A DNA stretch of 64,000 bases from Streptococcus porcinus (GTDB lineage: Bacteria > Bacillota > Bacilli > Lactobacillales > Streptococcaceae): NCBI RefSeq assembly GCF_900475415.1, contig NZ_LS483388.1, positions 482,001 through 546,000 of the forward strand. Direction: 5' to 3'. Below the pieces are notes generated by a model, which saw nothing but the letters and a program-made list of their open reading frames with translations, was not told the DNA's origin and searched no databases. Positions 8,738 to 16,238 of the stretch are shown piece by piece. A program made the translations under genes and the position numbers. Each line of letters opens with the position of its first letter. Position 1 is the stretch's first letter.

Positions 8738-8809
8738 TAGCTATCTGATACTCCCTAATTAATTAATACTTAACTTTACTAATTTAACTATTTAACAAAA
8801 TACATTAGG

Positions 8810-8857
8810 TAACTCCTTATACCTACAGTAATGAAAGACTTTATTTAACTCCTTATA
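8810..8857. repeat. Short direct repeat upstream of arcD
   Basis: TAACTCCTTATA occurs at 8810-8821 and again at 8846-8857, 36 bp apart. The sequences that follow each copy are also loosely alike (AGTAA), suggesting an old local duplication. Confidence 0.5.
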
Positions 8858-8891
8858 ATTAAAGTAACAAATAAAATGTAATTATTAAATA

Positions 8892-8946
8892 CAGTCGTTC
8901 TGGTTCTGGCGGCCTTGACCGGAACTGGGGCGACTGATTTTTATTG
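8892..8946 (+). terminator. Strong hairpin with U tail between arcB and arcD (attenuator or processing site)
   Basis: 18-bp stem (8892-8909 with 8919-8936), 9-nt loop, then ATTTTTATTG. Five of the pairs are G.U, so the hairpin is strong only in the + strand RNA. It is GC-rich in an AT-rich setting. It could reduce readthrough into arcD or protect the 3' end of an arcAB message. Confidence 0.75.
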
Positions 8947-8964
8947 AAAAAGAGGTAAATTCTT

Positions 8965-10458
8965 ATGGAAGAAAAAAAACGGGGTTTTAAAATTCCTTCT
9001 TCTTACACTGTCCTTTTCCTTATTATTGCTATTATGGCAGTTTTAACATGGTTTATTCCAGCTGGTGCCTATGATACTGCAAAAGATGGCAGTGTTATTT
9101 CTGGCACATATCATGCTGTTAAATCTAATCCTCAAGGAATTTATGATGTCTTTATGGCTCCTGTTCGTGGGATGTTAGGGACTGATAAAACAGAAGGTGC
9201 TATCCAGGTCTCCTTCTTTATCTTAATGGTAGGTGGTTTCCTTGGTGTAGTTAACAAAACTGGTGCTCTTGACCAAGGGATAGCATCAATTGTTAAAAAT
9301 AATAAAGGTAGAGAAAAAATGCTGATTGCTATTTTGATTCCTATCTTTGCACTTGGGGGAACTACTTATGGTATGGGTGAAGAAACAATGGCTTTTTATC
9401 CCTTACTTATCCCAGTAATGATTGCCGTTGGTTTTGATACACTTGTGGCAGTAGCTATTGTTTTAATAGGCTCACAAATAGGTTGTTTGGCTTCAACGAT
9501 TAATCCTTTTGCAACTGGTGTTGCTGCTGATGCCGCTCATGTAAGTATTGCTGATGGTATGATTTGGCGTTTTATTCAATGGGTTGTTTTAGTTGCGATT
9601 TCAATCTGGTTTGTCTATGGATATGCAAGTAAAATCGAAAAAGATCCAAGTAAGTCATTAGTTGCTGACAAAATGGCAGAACATAAAGAATTTTTCAAAC
9701 TTGAAAATACCGACATGGACATGTCTAAAAAACAAAAACATGTTATTTGGGTCTTTATTTCTGCCTTTATCATTATGATATTGAGTTTGATCCCATGGGA
9801 AAAATTTGGTGTTAAACTTTTTGCAGATATTAATGCTTGGCTTACAGGCCTACCTGGCTTTGGTACAGTCTTTGGTAAAAGCGTTGCTCCACTGGGAACT
9901 TGGTATTTCCCAGAAATTACCATGCTCTTTATTATGATGGGAATCTTGGTAGCAATGGTTTATAAAATGTCTGAAGAAGATTTCATTTCCTCATTTATAG
10001 CAGGGGCTGCAGATCTTCTCAGTGTTGCCATTATTTGTGCTGTTGCTCGTGGTATTCAAGTTATTATGAATGATGGTATGATTACATCTACTATCCTTTC
10101 ATGGGGTGAGAAAGGACTTTCTGGACTTTCATCTCAAGTCTTTGTCTTATTGACTTATCTATTCTATCTGCCAATGTCATTTTTGATTCCATCTACTTCA
10201 GGTCTTGCTGGAGCAACAATGGGAATTATGGCACCTTTAGGCCACTTCTCAAATGTACCAGCTCACCTTGTTATCACGGCTTTCCAATCTGCTTCGGGTG
10301 TCCTTAATATGATTTCGCCAACATCAGCTATCTGTATGGGTGCTCTTGCTATTGGAAAAATAGACCTCACAACATGGTGGAAATTTGTCGCTAAATACAT
10401 GGCAGTTGTTATCGTTGCAAGCGTGGCAATCCTAATGATAGCTTCATTTTTTAGCTAA
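8965..10458 (+). CDS. arcD: Arginine:ornithine antiporter, YfcC family
   Basis: Inner-membrane antiporter that brings in arginine and exports ornithine for the deiminase pathway. 497 residues with about a dozen hydrophobic segments. The first is YTVLFLIIAIMAVLTWFIPA near the N-terminus, and the PxTSGLAG and ISPTSAICMG loops are near the C-terminus. It belongs to the YfcC/DcuC-like branch rather than the APC-type ArcD of Pseudomonas. The assignment to arginine/ornithine rests on its place between arcB and arcC, the standard streptococcal layout. Start at 8965 behind AAAGAGGT. Confidence 0.88.
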   Translation: MEEKKRGFKIPSSYTVLFLIIAIMAVLTWFIPAGAYDTAKDGSVISGTYHAVKSNPQGIYDVFMAPVRGMLGTDKTEGAIQVSFFILMVGGFLGVVNKTGALDQGIASIVKNNKGREKMLIAILIPIFALGGTTYGMGEETMAFYPLLIPVMIAVGFDTLVAVAIVLIGSQIGCLASTINPFATGVAADAAHVSIADGMIWRFIQWVVLVAISIWFVYGYASKIEKDPSKSLVADKMAEHKEFFKLENTDMDMSKKQKHVIWVFISAFIIMILSLIPWEKFGVKLFADINAWLTGLPGFGTVFGKSVAPLGTWYFPEITMLFIMMGILVAMVYKMSEEDFISSFIAGAADLLSVAIICAVARGIQVIMNDGMITSTILSWGEKGLSGLSSQVFVLLTYLFYLPMSFLIPSTSGLAGATMGIMAPLGHFSNVPAHLVITAFQSASGVLNMISPTSAICMGALAIGKIDLTTWWKFVAKYMAVVIVASVAILMIASFFS

Positions 10459-10487
10459 GAGAAGTTAAGCTATATGGAGGTATAGAA

Positions 10488-11819
10488 ATGGAAACGTATA
10501 TTACAGAAAGTCATCAAGAGGCTTGTGTTAAAGCTATCAAAGACATCGTTTCCTTCCCTTCTGTTCGTCAGGAAGGGGAGAACGGGACCCCCTTTGGACA
10601 GGCGATTTTAGATGTTCTTAAGCATACCCTTACCCTATGTGAAAAGCTTGGGTTTAATACAGTTATTGATCCTGAAGGTTACTATGGTTATGCAGAATTA
10701 GGTGATCAAAAAGAAATGCTCGCTATTCTCTGTCATCTTGATGTTGTTCCGGAAGGAGACCGTTCGTTGTGGCATACAGATCCCTTTGACTGTATTGAAA
10801 AAGACGGTCATCTCTATGGTCGTGGTACTCAGGATGATAAAGGTCCTACGATGATGGCCTTATTTGCCGTCAAAGCTCTAATGGATGCGGGAGTTACTTT
10901 TAATAAGCGGATTCGCTTTATCTTTGGAACTGACGAGGAAACCTTATGGCGTTGTATGGATCGTTATAATGAACGTGAAGAACAGGCAACCTTTGGCTTT
11001 GCTCCTGATTCAAAATTTCCTTTGATTTATGCAGAAAAAGGCTTGTTACAGGCTAAATTAACAGGTTCTGGAAGCGAAGCACTTACCCTCGAGGTTGGTA
11101 ATGCTTATAATGTTGTCCCTGCTAGGGCCAGCTATAGCGGGAACCTATTTCAGGAAGTAACATCAGAATTAGATAAACTAGGATTTGAGTATGTCACAAA
11201 TGATGAACAATTAACAGTTTATGGACTAGCTCAACATGCTAAAGATGCACCACATGGTATCAATGCCTTGGTACGCTTGGCTAAAGCTCTTTTACCATAC
11301 ACAGATAATCAAACTATTGCCTTTTTAGCCAATGTCATTGATGAAGATGGCAGAGGCTTAAATATATTTGAAAATATTGAAGATGAACCATCAGGAAGTT
11401 TATCATTTAATGCTGCTGGCTTGACTATAGATAAAGAAAAGACAGAGATTAGGCTTGATATTCGTATTCCTGTTTTAGCTGATAAAGATCAGCTTGTGGC
11501 AACCTTGAGTGAAAAGGCGCAAGCCTATGGCTTAGCTTATGAAGAATTTGATTATCTTGCGCCACTCTACGTTCCAGTTGATAGTGAATTGGTAACAACT
11601 TTAATGTCTGTCTATCAGGAAAAGACGGGCGATACTAGCCCAGCTATTTCTTCAGGAGGAGCCACCTTTGCACGAACTATGCCAAATTGTGTGGCCTTTG
11701 GAGCAATGTTCCCAGATTCAATTCAAACTGAACATCAAGAAAATGAAAATATCGTATTAGCAGATGCTTATCGGGCAATGGAAATCTATGCCGAAGCTAT
11801 CTACCGACTAACAAGATAA
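10488..11819 (+). CDS. arcT: M20 family dipeptidase (Xaa-His dipeptidase type)
   Basis: Cytoplasmic zinc metallopeptidase of the M20 family, 443 residues. Metal ligands and catalytic residues are visible: His83 and Asp85 in [11 protein letters not shown], the bridging Asp116 in [10 protein letters not shown], and the general-base Glu pair at 150-151 in GTDEET. PepV-like dipeptidases free amino acids from small peptides. Here the gene lies between arcD and arcC, so it may release arginine from imported peptides to feed the deiminase route. The name arcT is used for this position in some streptococci. Elsewhere the same name denotes an aminotransferase, so treat it with care. Confidence 0.85.
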   Translation: METYITESHQEACVKAIKDIVSFPSVRQEGENGTPFGQAILDVLKHTLTLCEKLGFNTVIDPEGYYGYAELGDQKEMLAILCHLDVVPEGDRSLWHTDPFDCIEKDGHLYGRGTQDDKGPTMMALFAVKALMDAGVTFNKRIRFIFGTDEETLWRCMDRYNEREEQATFGFAPDSKFPLIYAEKGLLQAKLTGSGSEALTLEVGNAYNVVPARASYSGNLFQEVTSELDKLGFEYVTNDEQLTVYGLAQHAKDAPHGINALVRLAKALLPYTDNQTIAFLANVIDEDGRGLNIFENIEDEPSGSLSFNAAGLTIDKEKTEIRLDIRIPVLADKDQLVATLSEKAQAYGLAYEEFDYLAPLYVPVDSELVTTLMSVYQEKTGDTSPAISSGGATFARTMPNCVAFGAMFPDSIQTEHQENENIVLADAYRAMEIYAEAIYRLTR

Positions 11820-11835
11820 TAAGGAGAAATTTCGT

Positions 11836-12786
11836 ATGACTAAACAAAAAATTGTTGTTGCTTTAGGTGGAAATGCCATTCTTTCAACTGATGCTTCAGC
11901 TAAAGCTCAACAAGAAGCTTTGGTTTCAACATCAAAATCACTTGTTAAACTCATTCAAGACGGTAATGAAGTTATTGTAACTCATGGTAATGGTCCACAA
12001 GTTGGAAATTTACTTTTGCAACAAGCGGCTGCTGATTCTGAAAAAAACCCTGCGATGCCTTTGGATACTTGCGTTGCCATGACTGAAGGAAGCATTGGTT
12101 TTTGGCTTGTCAATGCGCTTGATAATGAGTTAAAAGCACAAGGTATTGAGAAAGAAGTAGCAGCAGTTGTGACGCAGGTTATTGTTGATAAAAATGATAC
12201 AGCTTTTACCAATCCAACTAAGCCAATTGGACCGTTCCTTTCAGAAGAAGATGCTAAAAAACAAATTGAAGAAACTGGTGCAAGCTTTAAAGAAGATGCT
12301 GGACGTGGTTGGCGTAAAGTTGTGCCATCTCCAAAACCAGTTGGCATTAAAGAAGCTAACGTAATCCGCAGTTTAGTTGATTCAGGTGTTGTGGTTATCA
12401 GCGCTGGTGGCGGAGGTGTCCCAGTGGTCGAAGATCCAGCAACTAAAGTTCTTACAGGTGTTGAAGCTGTTATTGACAAAGATTTTGCTTCTCAAACCCT
12501 TTCTGAGCTTGTGGATGCTGATCTCTTCATCGTTTTGACAGGTGTGGATAATGTGTATGTAAACTTTAATAAACCTAATCAAGAAAAATTAGAAGAAGTG
12601 ACTGTTTCACAAATGAAAGAATACATTGGTCAAGATCAATTTGCACCAGGAAGTATGTTGCCAAAAGTTGAAGCAGCCATTGCCTTTGTTGAAAATAAAC
12701 CAGAAGCTAAAGCAATCATTACTTCACTTGAGAATATTGATAAAGTACTTTCTGAAAATGCTGGTACACATATTATCGCAGGTTAA
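11836..12786 (+). CDS. arcC: Carbamate kinase
   Basis: Transfers phosphate from carbamoyl phosphate to ADP, giving ATP, ammonia and CO2, the energy-yielding last step of the arginine deiminase pathway. 316 residues. It has the amino-acid-kinase fold, with LGGNAIL near residues 11-17, HGNGPQVGN near 51-59, the carbamate-kinase segment around AGGGGVPV, and a C-terminal GSMLPKVEA motif. Start ATG 11836 follows AAGGAGAA and lies 16 nt after the dipeptidase stop. Last gene of the operon, closed by a strong terminator. Confidence 0.97.
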   Translation: MTKQKIVVALGGNAILSTDASAKAQQEALVSTSKSLVKLIQDGNEVIVTHGNGPQVGNLLLQQAAADSEKNPAMPLDTCVAMTEGSIGFWLVNALDNELKAQGIEKEVAAVVTQVIVDKNDTAFTNPTKPIGPFLSEEDAKKQIEETGASFKEDAGRGWRKVVPSPKPVGIKEANVIRSLVDSGVVVISAGGGGVPVVEDPATKVLTGVEAVIDKDFASQTLSELVDADLFIVLTGVDNVYVNFNKPNQEKLEEVTVSQMKEYIGQDQFAPGSMLPKVEAAIAFVENKPEAKAIITSLENIDKVLSENAGTHIIAG

Positions 12787-12821
12787 ATTGGCAAAAGATA
12801 AGAATTATTAAAATTGTCAAT

Positions 12822-12856
12822 AAAGGCTAAATTTTCTAAATTTAGCCTTTTCTTTT
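12822..12856 (+). terminator. Terminator of the arc operon
   Basis: Perfect 13-bp stem (12822-12834 with 12838-12850), 3-nt loop and a T-rich tail. Confidence 0.9.
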
Positions 12857-12868
12857 AAGTTTTTTCAG

Positions 12869-12876
12869 TGTATAAT
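12869..12876 (+). promoter_or_regulatory. Probable asnA promoter (-10)
   Basis: TGTATAAT, about 90 nt upstream of asnA, with only a weak TTTTCT-like -35. The leader between has small stems (CTTAG/CTAAG, GACT/AGTC) but no recognised riboswitch. Confidence 0.45.
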
Positions 12877-12964
12877 TAGCTTTATATTTTTCAGCTTAGG
12901 AATTTAATCATGCTAAGAATGAAGAATCCTGACTAAGTCAGAAAAAATAATATAAGGAGGAGCT

Positions 12965-13957
12965 ATGAAAAAAAGCTTTATTCATCAACAAGAGGAAATT
13001 TCCTTTGTTAAAAATACTTTCACGCAATACTTAATTGCTAAGCTTGATGTTGTTGAAGTGCAAGGGCCTATCTTAAGTCGGGTCGGGGATGGTATGCAAG
13101 ATAATCTCAGTGGTATTGAAAATCCTGTATCTGTCAATGTACTTAATATTCCAGAAGCTCAATTTGAAGTTGTCCATTCTTTAGCCAAATGGAAGCGTCA
13201 TACTTTAGCGCGATTTGGATTCAACGAAGGAGAAGGTCTTGTTGTTAATATGAAAGCCCTCCGACCTGATGAGGATTCTTTAGATGCCACTCACTCTGTC
13301 TATGTTGACCAATGGGATTGGGAAAAAGTTATTCCTGATGGGAAACGCAATCTGGCCTATTTAAAAGAGACAGTGGAGACAATTTATAAGGTGATTCGCT
13401 TAACGGAATTGGCTGTTGAAGCACGCTATGACATTGAGGCAGTTTTGCCTAAAAAAATAACATTTATTCACACTGAGGAGTTGGTTAAAAAGTACCCTAA
13501 CCTCACGCCAAAGGAGCGTGAAAATGCTATTACTAAAGAGTTTGGTGCTGTTTTTTTAATCGGTATAGGTGGTGTTTTGCCTGACGGTAAACCTCATGAT
13601 GGCCGTGCTCCAGACTATGATGATTGGACTACTGAATCCGAAAATGGCTATCGGGGATTAAATGGAGATATTCTAGTTTGGAATGATCAGCTACAATCTG
13701 CGTTTGAACTGTCTTCCATGGGGATTCGTGTTGATCAGGATGCTTTAAAACGACAGGTAGCTATTACTGGCGATATGGATCGGCTAGCATTTGATTGGCA
13801 TAAAGCTTTATTAAATGGACTCTTTCCCTTATCAATTGGCGGTGGAATTGGTCAATCACGGATGGCTATGTTTCTTTTACGGAAGAAGCACATTGGTGAA
13901 GTACAAACATCTGTATGGCCAAAAAAAGTACGTGAAACTTACGAGAATATTCTATAA
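12965..13957 (+). CDS. asnA: Aspartate-ammonia ligase (asparagine synthetase A)
   Basis: Makes asparagine from aspartate and ammonia with ATP to AMP plus pyrophosphate. 330 residues, full length, with a class II aminoacyl-tRNA-synthetase-like catalytic fold. Family segments seen are the N-terminal [17 protein letters not shown], the central [11 protein letters not shown] and the C-terminal [14 protein letters not shown] motif 3. Start ATG 12965 follows AAGGAGG. It is a separate unit between two terminators. Placement directly after the ammonia-producing arc operon is suggestive, but I see no evidence for co-regulation. Confidence 0.96.
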   Translation: MKKSFIHQQEEISFVKNTFTQYLIAKLDVVEVQGPILSRVGDGMQDNLSGIENPVSVNVLNIPEAQFEVVHSLAKWKRHTLARFGFNEGEGLVVNMKALRPDEDSLDATHSVYVDQWDWEKVIPDGKRNLAYLKETVETIYKVIRLTELAVEARYDIEAVLPKKITFIHTEELVKKYPNLTPKERENAITKEFGAVFLIGIGGVLPDGKPHDGRAPDYDDWTTESENGYRGLNGDILVWNDQLQSAFELSSMGIRVDQDALKRQVAITGDMDRLAFDWHKALLNGLFPLSIGGGIGQSRMAMFLLRKKHIGEVQTSVWPKKVRETYENIL

Positions 13958-13984
13958 AAAAGCAGTTTTTAACTGCTTTTTTAT
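13956..13984 (+). terminator. asnA terminator
   Basis: AAAAAGCAGTT-ttt-AACTGCTTTTTT: an 11-bp stem overlapping the asnA stop, followed by Ts. The T run is shared with the inverted repeat that starts at 13978. Confidence 0.85.
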
Positions 13985-14022
13985 CGTTAACAGCATCAGC
14001 CTTATTTTGTTAACGATAAAAA
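13978..14022. repeat. 15-bp perfect inverted repeat between asnA and rsmD
   Basis: Arms 13978-13992 and 14008-14022, with core GTTAAC and a 15-bp spacer. The left arm uses the T run of the asnA terminator. The right arm ends one base before the rsmD -35 element. It could be a protein operator or an alternative RNA hairpin. Confidence 0.7.
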
Positions 14023-14023
14023 C

Positions 14024-14051
14024 TTGGCTACTTCTAGATTTTTGATATAAT
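14024..14051 (+). promoter_or_regulatory. rsmD promoter, possibly leaderless transcript
   Basis: TTGGCT (14024-14029), 16-bp spacer, TATAAT (14046-14051). The expected transcription start is at about 14058-14059, the first base of the rsmD ATG. Confidence 0.55.
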
Positions 14052-14058
14052 AAGGGTT

Positions 14059-14598
14059 ATGAGAATTGTATCTGGTGAATTTGGTGGACGGCCACTTAAG
14101 ACCCTCCCTGGAAAAACAACAAGGCCCACTTCGGACAAAGTTCGAGGTGCTGTGTTTAATATGATTGGTCCTTATTTTGAGGGGGGACGCGTTTTAGATT
14201 TATTTGCTGGCTCAGGAGGGCTGGCTATTGAAGCAGTTTCTCGGGGGATGTCTCAAGCTATACTAGTTGAAAGAGATCGTGGAGCACAAGCTATTATTCA
14301 AGAAAACATCAAAATGACGAAGTCGGAAAGTCAATTCCAGCTTTTGAAGATGGATGCTCAACAAGCACTTTTGCAATTAGATCATGCCTTTGACCTGATT
14401 TTTTTAGATCCTCCTTATGCTAAGGAGGAAATTGTGGCTACGATAGAGCTTTTAGACCAAAAAGCTTTACTGGGCCCCGAGGTCATGGTTGTTTGTGAGA
14501 CTGACAAGTCTGTTCAACTGCCTGAGGAAATAGGATCAGTCGGAATTTGGAAAGAAAAAATTTATGGAATTAGTAAGGTAACCGTTTATGTCAGATAA
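14059..14598 (+). CDS. rsmD: 16S rRNA (guanine966-N2)-methyltransferase
   Basis: Methylates G966 of 16S rRNA in the 30S subunit. 179 residues. Family start MRIVSGEFGGRPL, the SAM-binding loop VLDLFAGSGGLAIEA (about residues 45-59) and the catalytic DPPY motif (about 117-120) are all present. The start is fixed by the conserved N-terminus. There is no proper Shine-Dalgarno sequence, because AAGGG ends only 2 nt before ATG. It overlaps coaD by 11 nt, so rsmD-coaD-sepM read as one operon, an arrangement conserved in Firmicutes. Confidence 0.95.
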   Translation: MRIVSGEFGGRPLKTLPGKTTRPTSDKVRGAVFNMIGPYFEGGRVLDLFAGSGGLAIEAVSRGMSQAILVERDRGAQAIIQENIKMTKSESQFQLLKMDAQQALLQLDHAFDLIFLDPPYAKEEIVATIELLDQKALLGPEVMVVCETDKSVQLPEEIGSVGIWKEKIYGISKVTVYVR

Positions 14599-15079
14599 AA
14601 TTGGGCTTTATTCAGGTTCATTTGATCCAGTGACCAATGGTCATATGGATATTATAGAACGTGCTAGTCATCTTTTTGATCATTTATATGTGGGTGTCTT
14701 TTTTAATCCAAATAAAGAAGGTTTCTTTTCATTAGATATGCGGGTTCGTATGTTAGAAGAAGCCTTGACTCATTTAGACAATGTTTCTGTAGTGTCAGCA
14801 CAAGATAGTTTAGCAGTTGCCTTAGCAAAGCAACTAGATGTAACACATTTGGTTCGTGGTTTGCGAAATCCAACCGATTTTGAGTATGAATCTAATTTGG
14901 AGTACTTTAATCACCGTCTAGAACCAAGTATTGATACTGTTTATTTTATTTCACGGAATATCATGAGTCCTATCAGTTCAAGTCGTGTCAAAGAGTTAGT
15001 TCACTTTAAATCCTCGATTGAAGGCTTAGTCCCTCAACCTGTTATTGATCAATTGGAGCGTATGAATGAAGATAATTAA
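14588..15079 (+). CDS. coaD: Phosphopantetheine adenylyltransferase
   Basis: Transfers AMP from ATP to 4'-phosphopantetheine, giving dephospho-CoA, the penultimate step of coenzyme A synthesis. 163 residues. The nucleotidyltransferase motif GSFDPVTNGHMD is at residues 10-21. The second signature, ISRNIMSPISSSRVKEL, lies near residues 121-137 with the Ser-Ser-Ser-Arg loop that grips the triphosphate. The start overlaps the end of rsmD. The downstream sepM-like gene begins before the coaD stop (14-nt overlap), so translation is probably coupled through all three. Confidence 0.97.
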   Translation: MSDKIGLYSGSFDPVTNGHMDIIERASHLFDHLYVGVFFNPNKEGFFSLDMRVRMLEEALTHLDNVSVVSAQDSLAVALAKQLDVTHLVRGLRNPTDFEYESNLEYFNHRLEPSIDTVYFISRNIMSPISSSRVKELVHFKSSIEGLVPQPVIDQLERMNEDN

Positions 15080-16109
15080 AAAAGTCAAATGGTGGTTAAT
15101 TAGTATTCTGGCAGTAGTTGCCCTCTTATTTGCCCTCTTTTTCCCTTTACCTTATTATATTGAAATGCCTGGCGGTGCTTACGATATTCGTTCAGTACTC
15201 CAGATAAACAATAAGAAGGATAAGGAAAAAGGCTCTTACAATTTTGTAGCGGTTAGTTTGAGTCGAGCTACCTTTGCGCAAATCCTTTATGCTTGGGTAA
15301 CGCCATTTACAGAGATTTCATCTGTAGAAAATACAACTGGTGGTTACAGTGCAGCAGATTATATGCGTATTAATCAATATTACATGGAGACCTCTCAAAA
15401 TGGAGCTATCTACCAAGCTTTAAAATTAGCTGGAAAACCTGTTTCATTAGACTATTTAGGTGTTTATGTTTTGGATGTTAATAAAGATTCAACTTTTCGT
15501 GGTGTTTTAAATATTGCAGATACAGTTACAGGAGTCAATAAAAAGGAATTTAAAAGTTCAGCTGATCTCATTAAATACGTTTCAAGTTTGAAACGAGGTG
15601 AACAGGTAACGGTTCAATACACTACTGGTAATGAGAAAAGATCCAAAAGTGGTAAGGTCATTAAGCTAAAAAACGGTAAAAATGGTATTGGTATTGGTTT
15701 AACAGACCACACAAAAGTACATACAGACGAAAAAATTGAGTTTTCAACAGAAGGTGTAGGTGGGCCAAGTGCTGGACTTATGTTTACACTGGATATTTAT
15801 GATCAACTGAATCAAGAAAATCTGCGTAAAGGTCGTCGTATTGCAGGTACTGGAACAATTGATCAAGATGGTAAAGTTGGTGATATTGGTGGTGCAGGTT
15901 TAAAAGTCGTGGCTGCAGCCAAGGAAGGTGCAGAGATTTTCTTCGTGCCTAATAACCCAGTTGATAAGCGTATCAAAAAAGTGAAGCCAAATGCAAAGAC
16001 CAATTACAAAGAGGCCTTAGATGTAGCAAAAAAATTAAAAACCAAGATGAAAATCGTCCCAGTTAGAAATGTTAAAGAAGCTATTGCTTATTTGCAAAAG
16101 ACTGAATAA
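15066..16109 (+). CDS. sepM: Membrane-anchored PDZ/Lon-type serine protease (SepM/YlbL family)
   Basis: 347-residue protease with one N-terminal membrane anchor (about residues 9-30), a PDZ domain (about 125-200) and a C-terminal Lon-type catalytic domain. The Ser-Lys dyad is visible as Ser235 in GGPSAG and Lys280 in GGAGLK. The active domain should face outward. In S. mutans the homologue SepM trims the competence-stimulating peptide. In B. subtilis YlbL has a regulatory role. The substrate here is unknown. Last gene of rsmD-coaD-sepM, with a terminator downstream. Confidence 0.9.
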   Translation: MKIIKKVKWWLISILAVVALLFALFFPLPYYIEMPGGAYDIRSVLQINNKKDKEKGSYNFVAVSLSRATFAQILYAWVTPFTEISSVENTTGGYSAADYMRINQYYMETSQNGAIYQALKLAGKPVSLDYLGVYVLDVNKDSTFRGVLNIADTVTGVNKKEFKSSADLIKYVSSLKRGEQVTVQYTTGNEKRSKSGKVIKLKNGKNGIGIGLTDHTKVHTDEKIEFSTEGVGGPSAGLMFTLDIYDQLNQENLRKGRRIAGTGTIDQDGKVGDIGGAGLKVVAAAKEGAEIFFVPNNPVDKRIKKVKPNAKTNYKEALDVAKKLKTKMKIVPVRNVKEAIAYLQKTE

Positions 16110-16145
16110 TGACTACATTAGTAAAAAGCTCATATATTTAAACAA

Positions 16146-16174
16146 AAACTTCTAGATTATTCTGGAAGTTTTTT
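16146..16174 (+). terminator. Terminator of rsmD-coaD-sepM
   Basis: 11-bp stem (16146-16156 with 16161-16171, one G.T pair), loop TTAT, T tail. Its sequence is strikingly like the terminator at 21343-21370. Confidence 0.8.
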
Positions 16175-16177
16175 GAC

Positions 16178-16205
16178 TTTAATAAAAAAATAAGTCCGCT
16201 ATACT
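16178..16205 (+). promoter_or_regulatory. Promoter of the PTS/aldolase operon
   Basis: TTTAAT (16178-16183), 16-bp spacer, TATACT (16200-16205). A TTGACT at 16173-16178 has a 21-bp spacing, too long unless an activator helps. Confidence 0.5.
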
Positions 16206-16210
16206 AGTAT

Positions 16211-16226
16211 GTGTAAGCGATTACAA
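16211..16226 (+). promoter_or_regulatory. cre site (CcpA) at the PTS/aldolase promoter
   Basis: GTGTAAGCGATTACAA matches the cre consensus at 15 of 16 positions. Located just downstream of the -10, it would block transcription when preferred sugars are present. Confidence 0.8.
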
Positions 16227-16238
16227 CTAGGAGTTCAT

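Noticed and set aside
8379..8762. Plus-strand frame of 127 codons inside arcB
   Set aside because: Out-of-frame shadow of arcB with no start signal. arcB itself is complete.
11982..12479. Minus-strand frame of 165 codons opposite arcC
   Set aside because: Low-complexity Ser/Thr/Pro-rich product, typical of an antisense shadow of a strongly biased gene. There is no promoter or ribosome binding site.
12880..12960. Possible T-box or other leader control at asnA
   Set aside because: Only small stems, with no T-box sequence or terminator between promoter and asnA.
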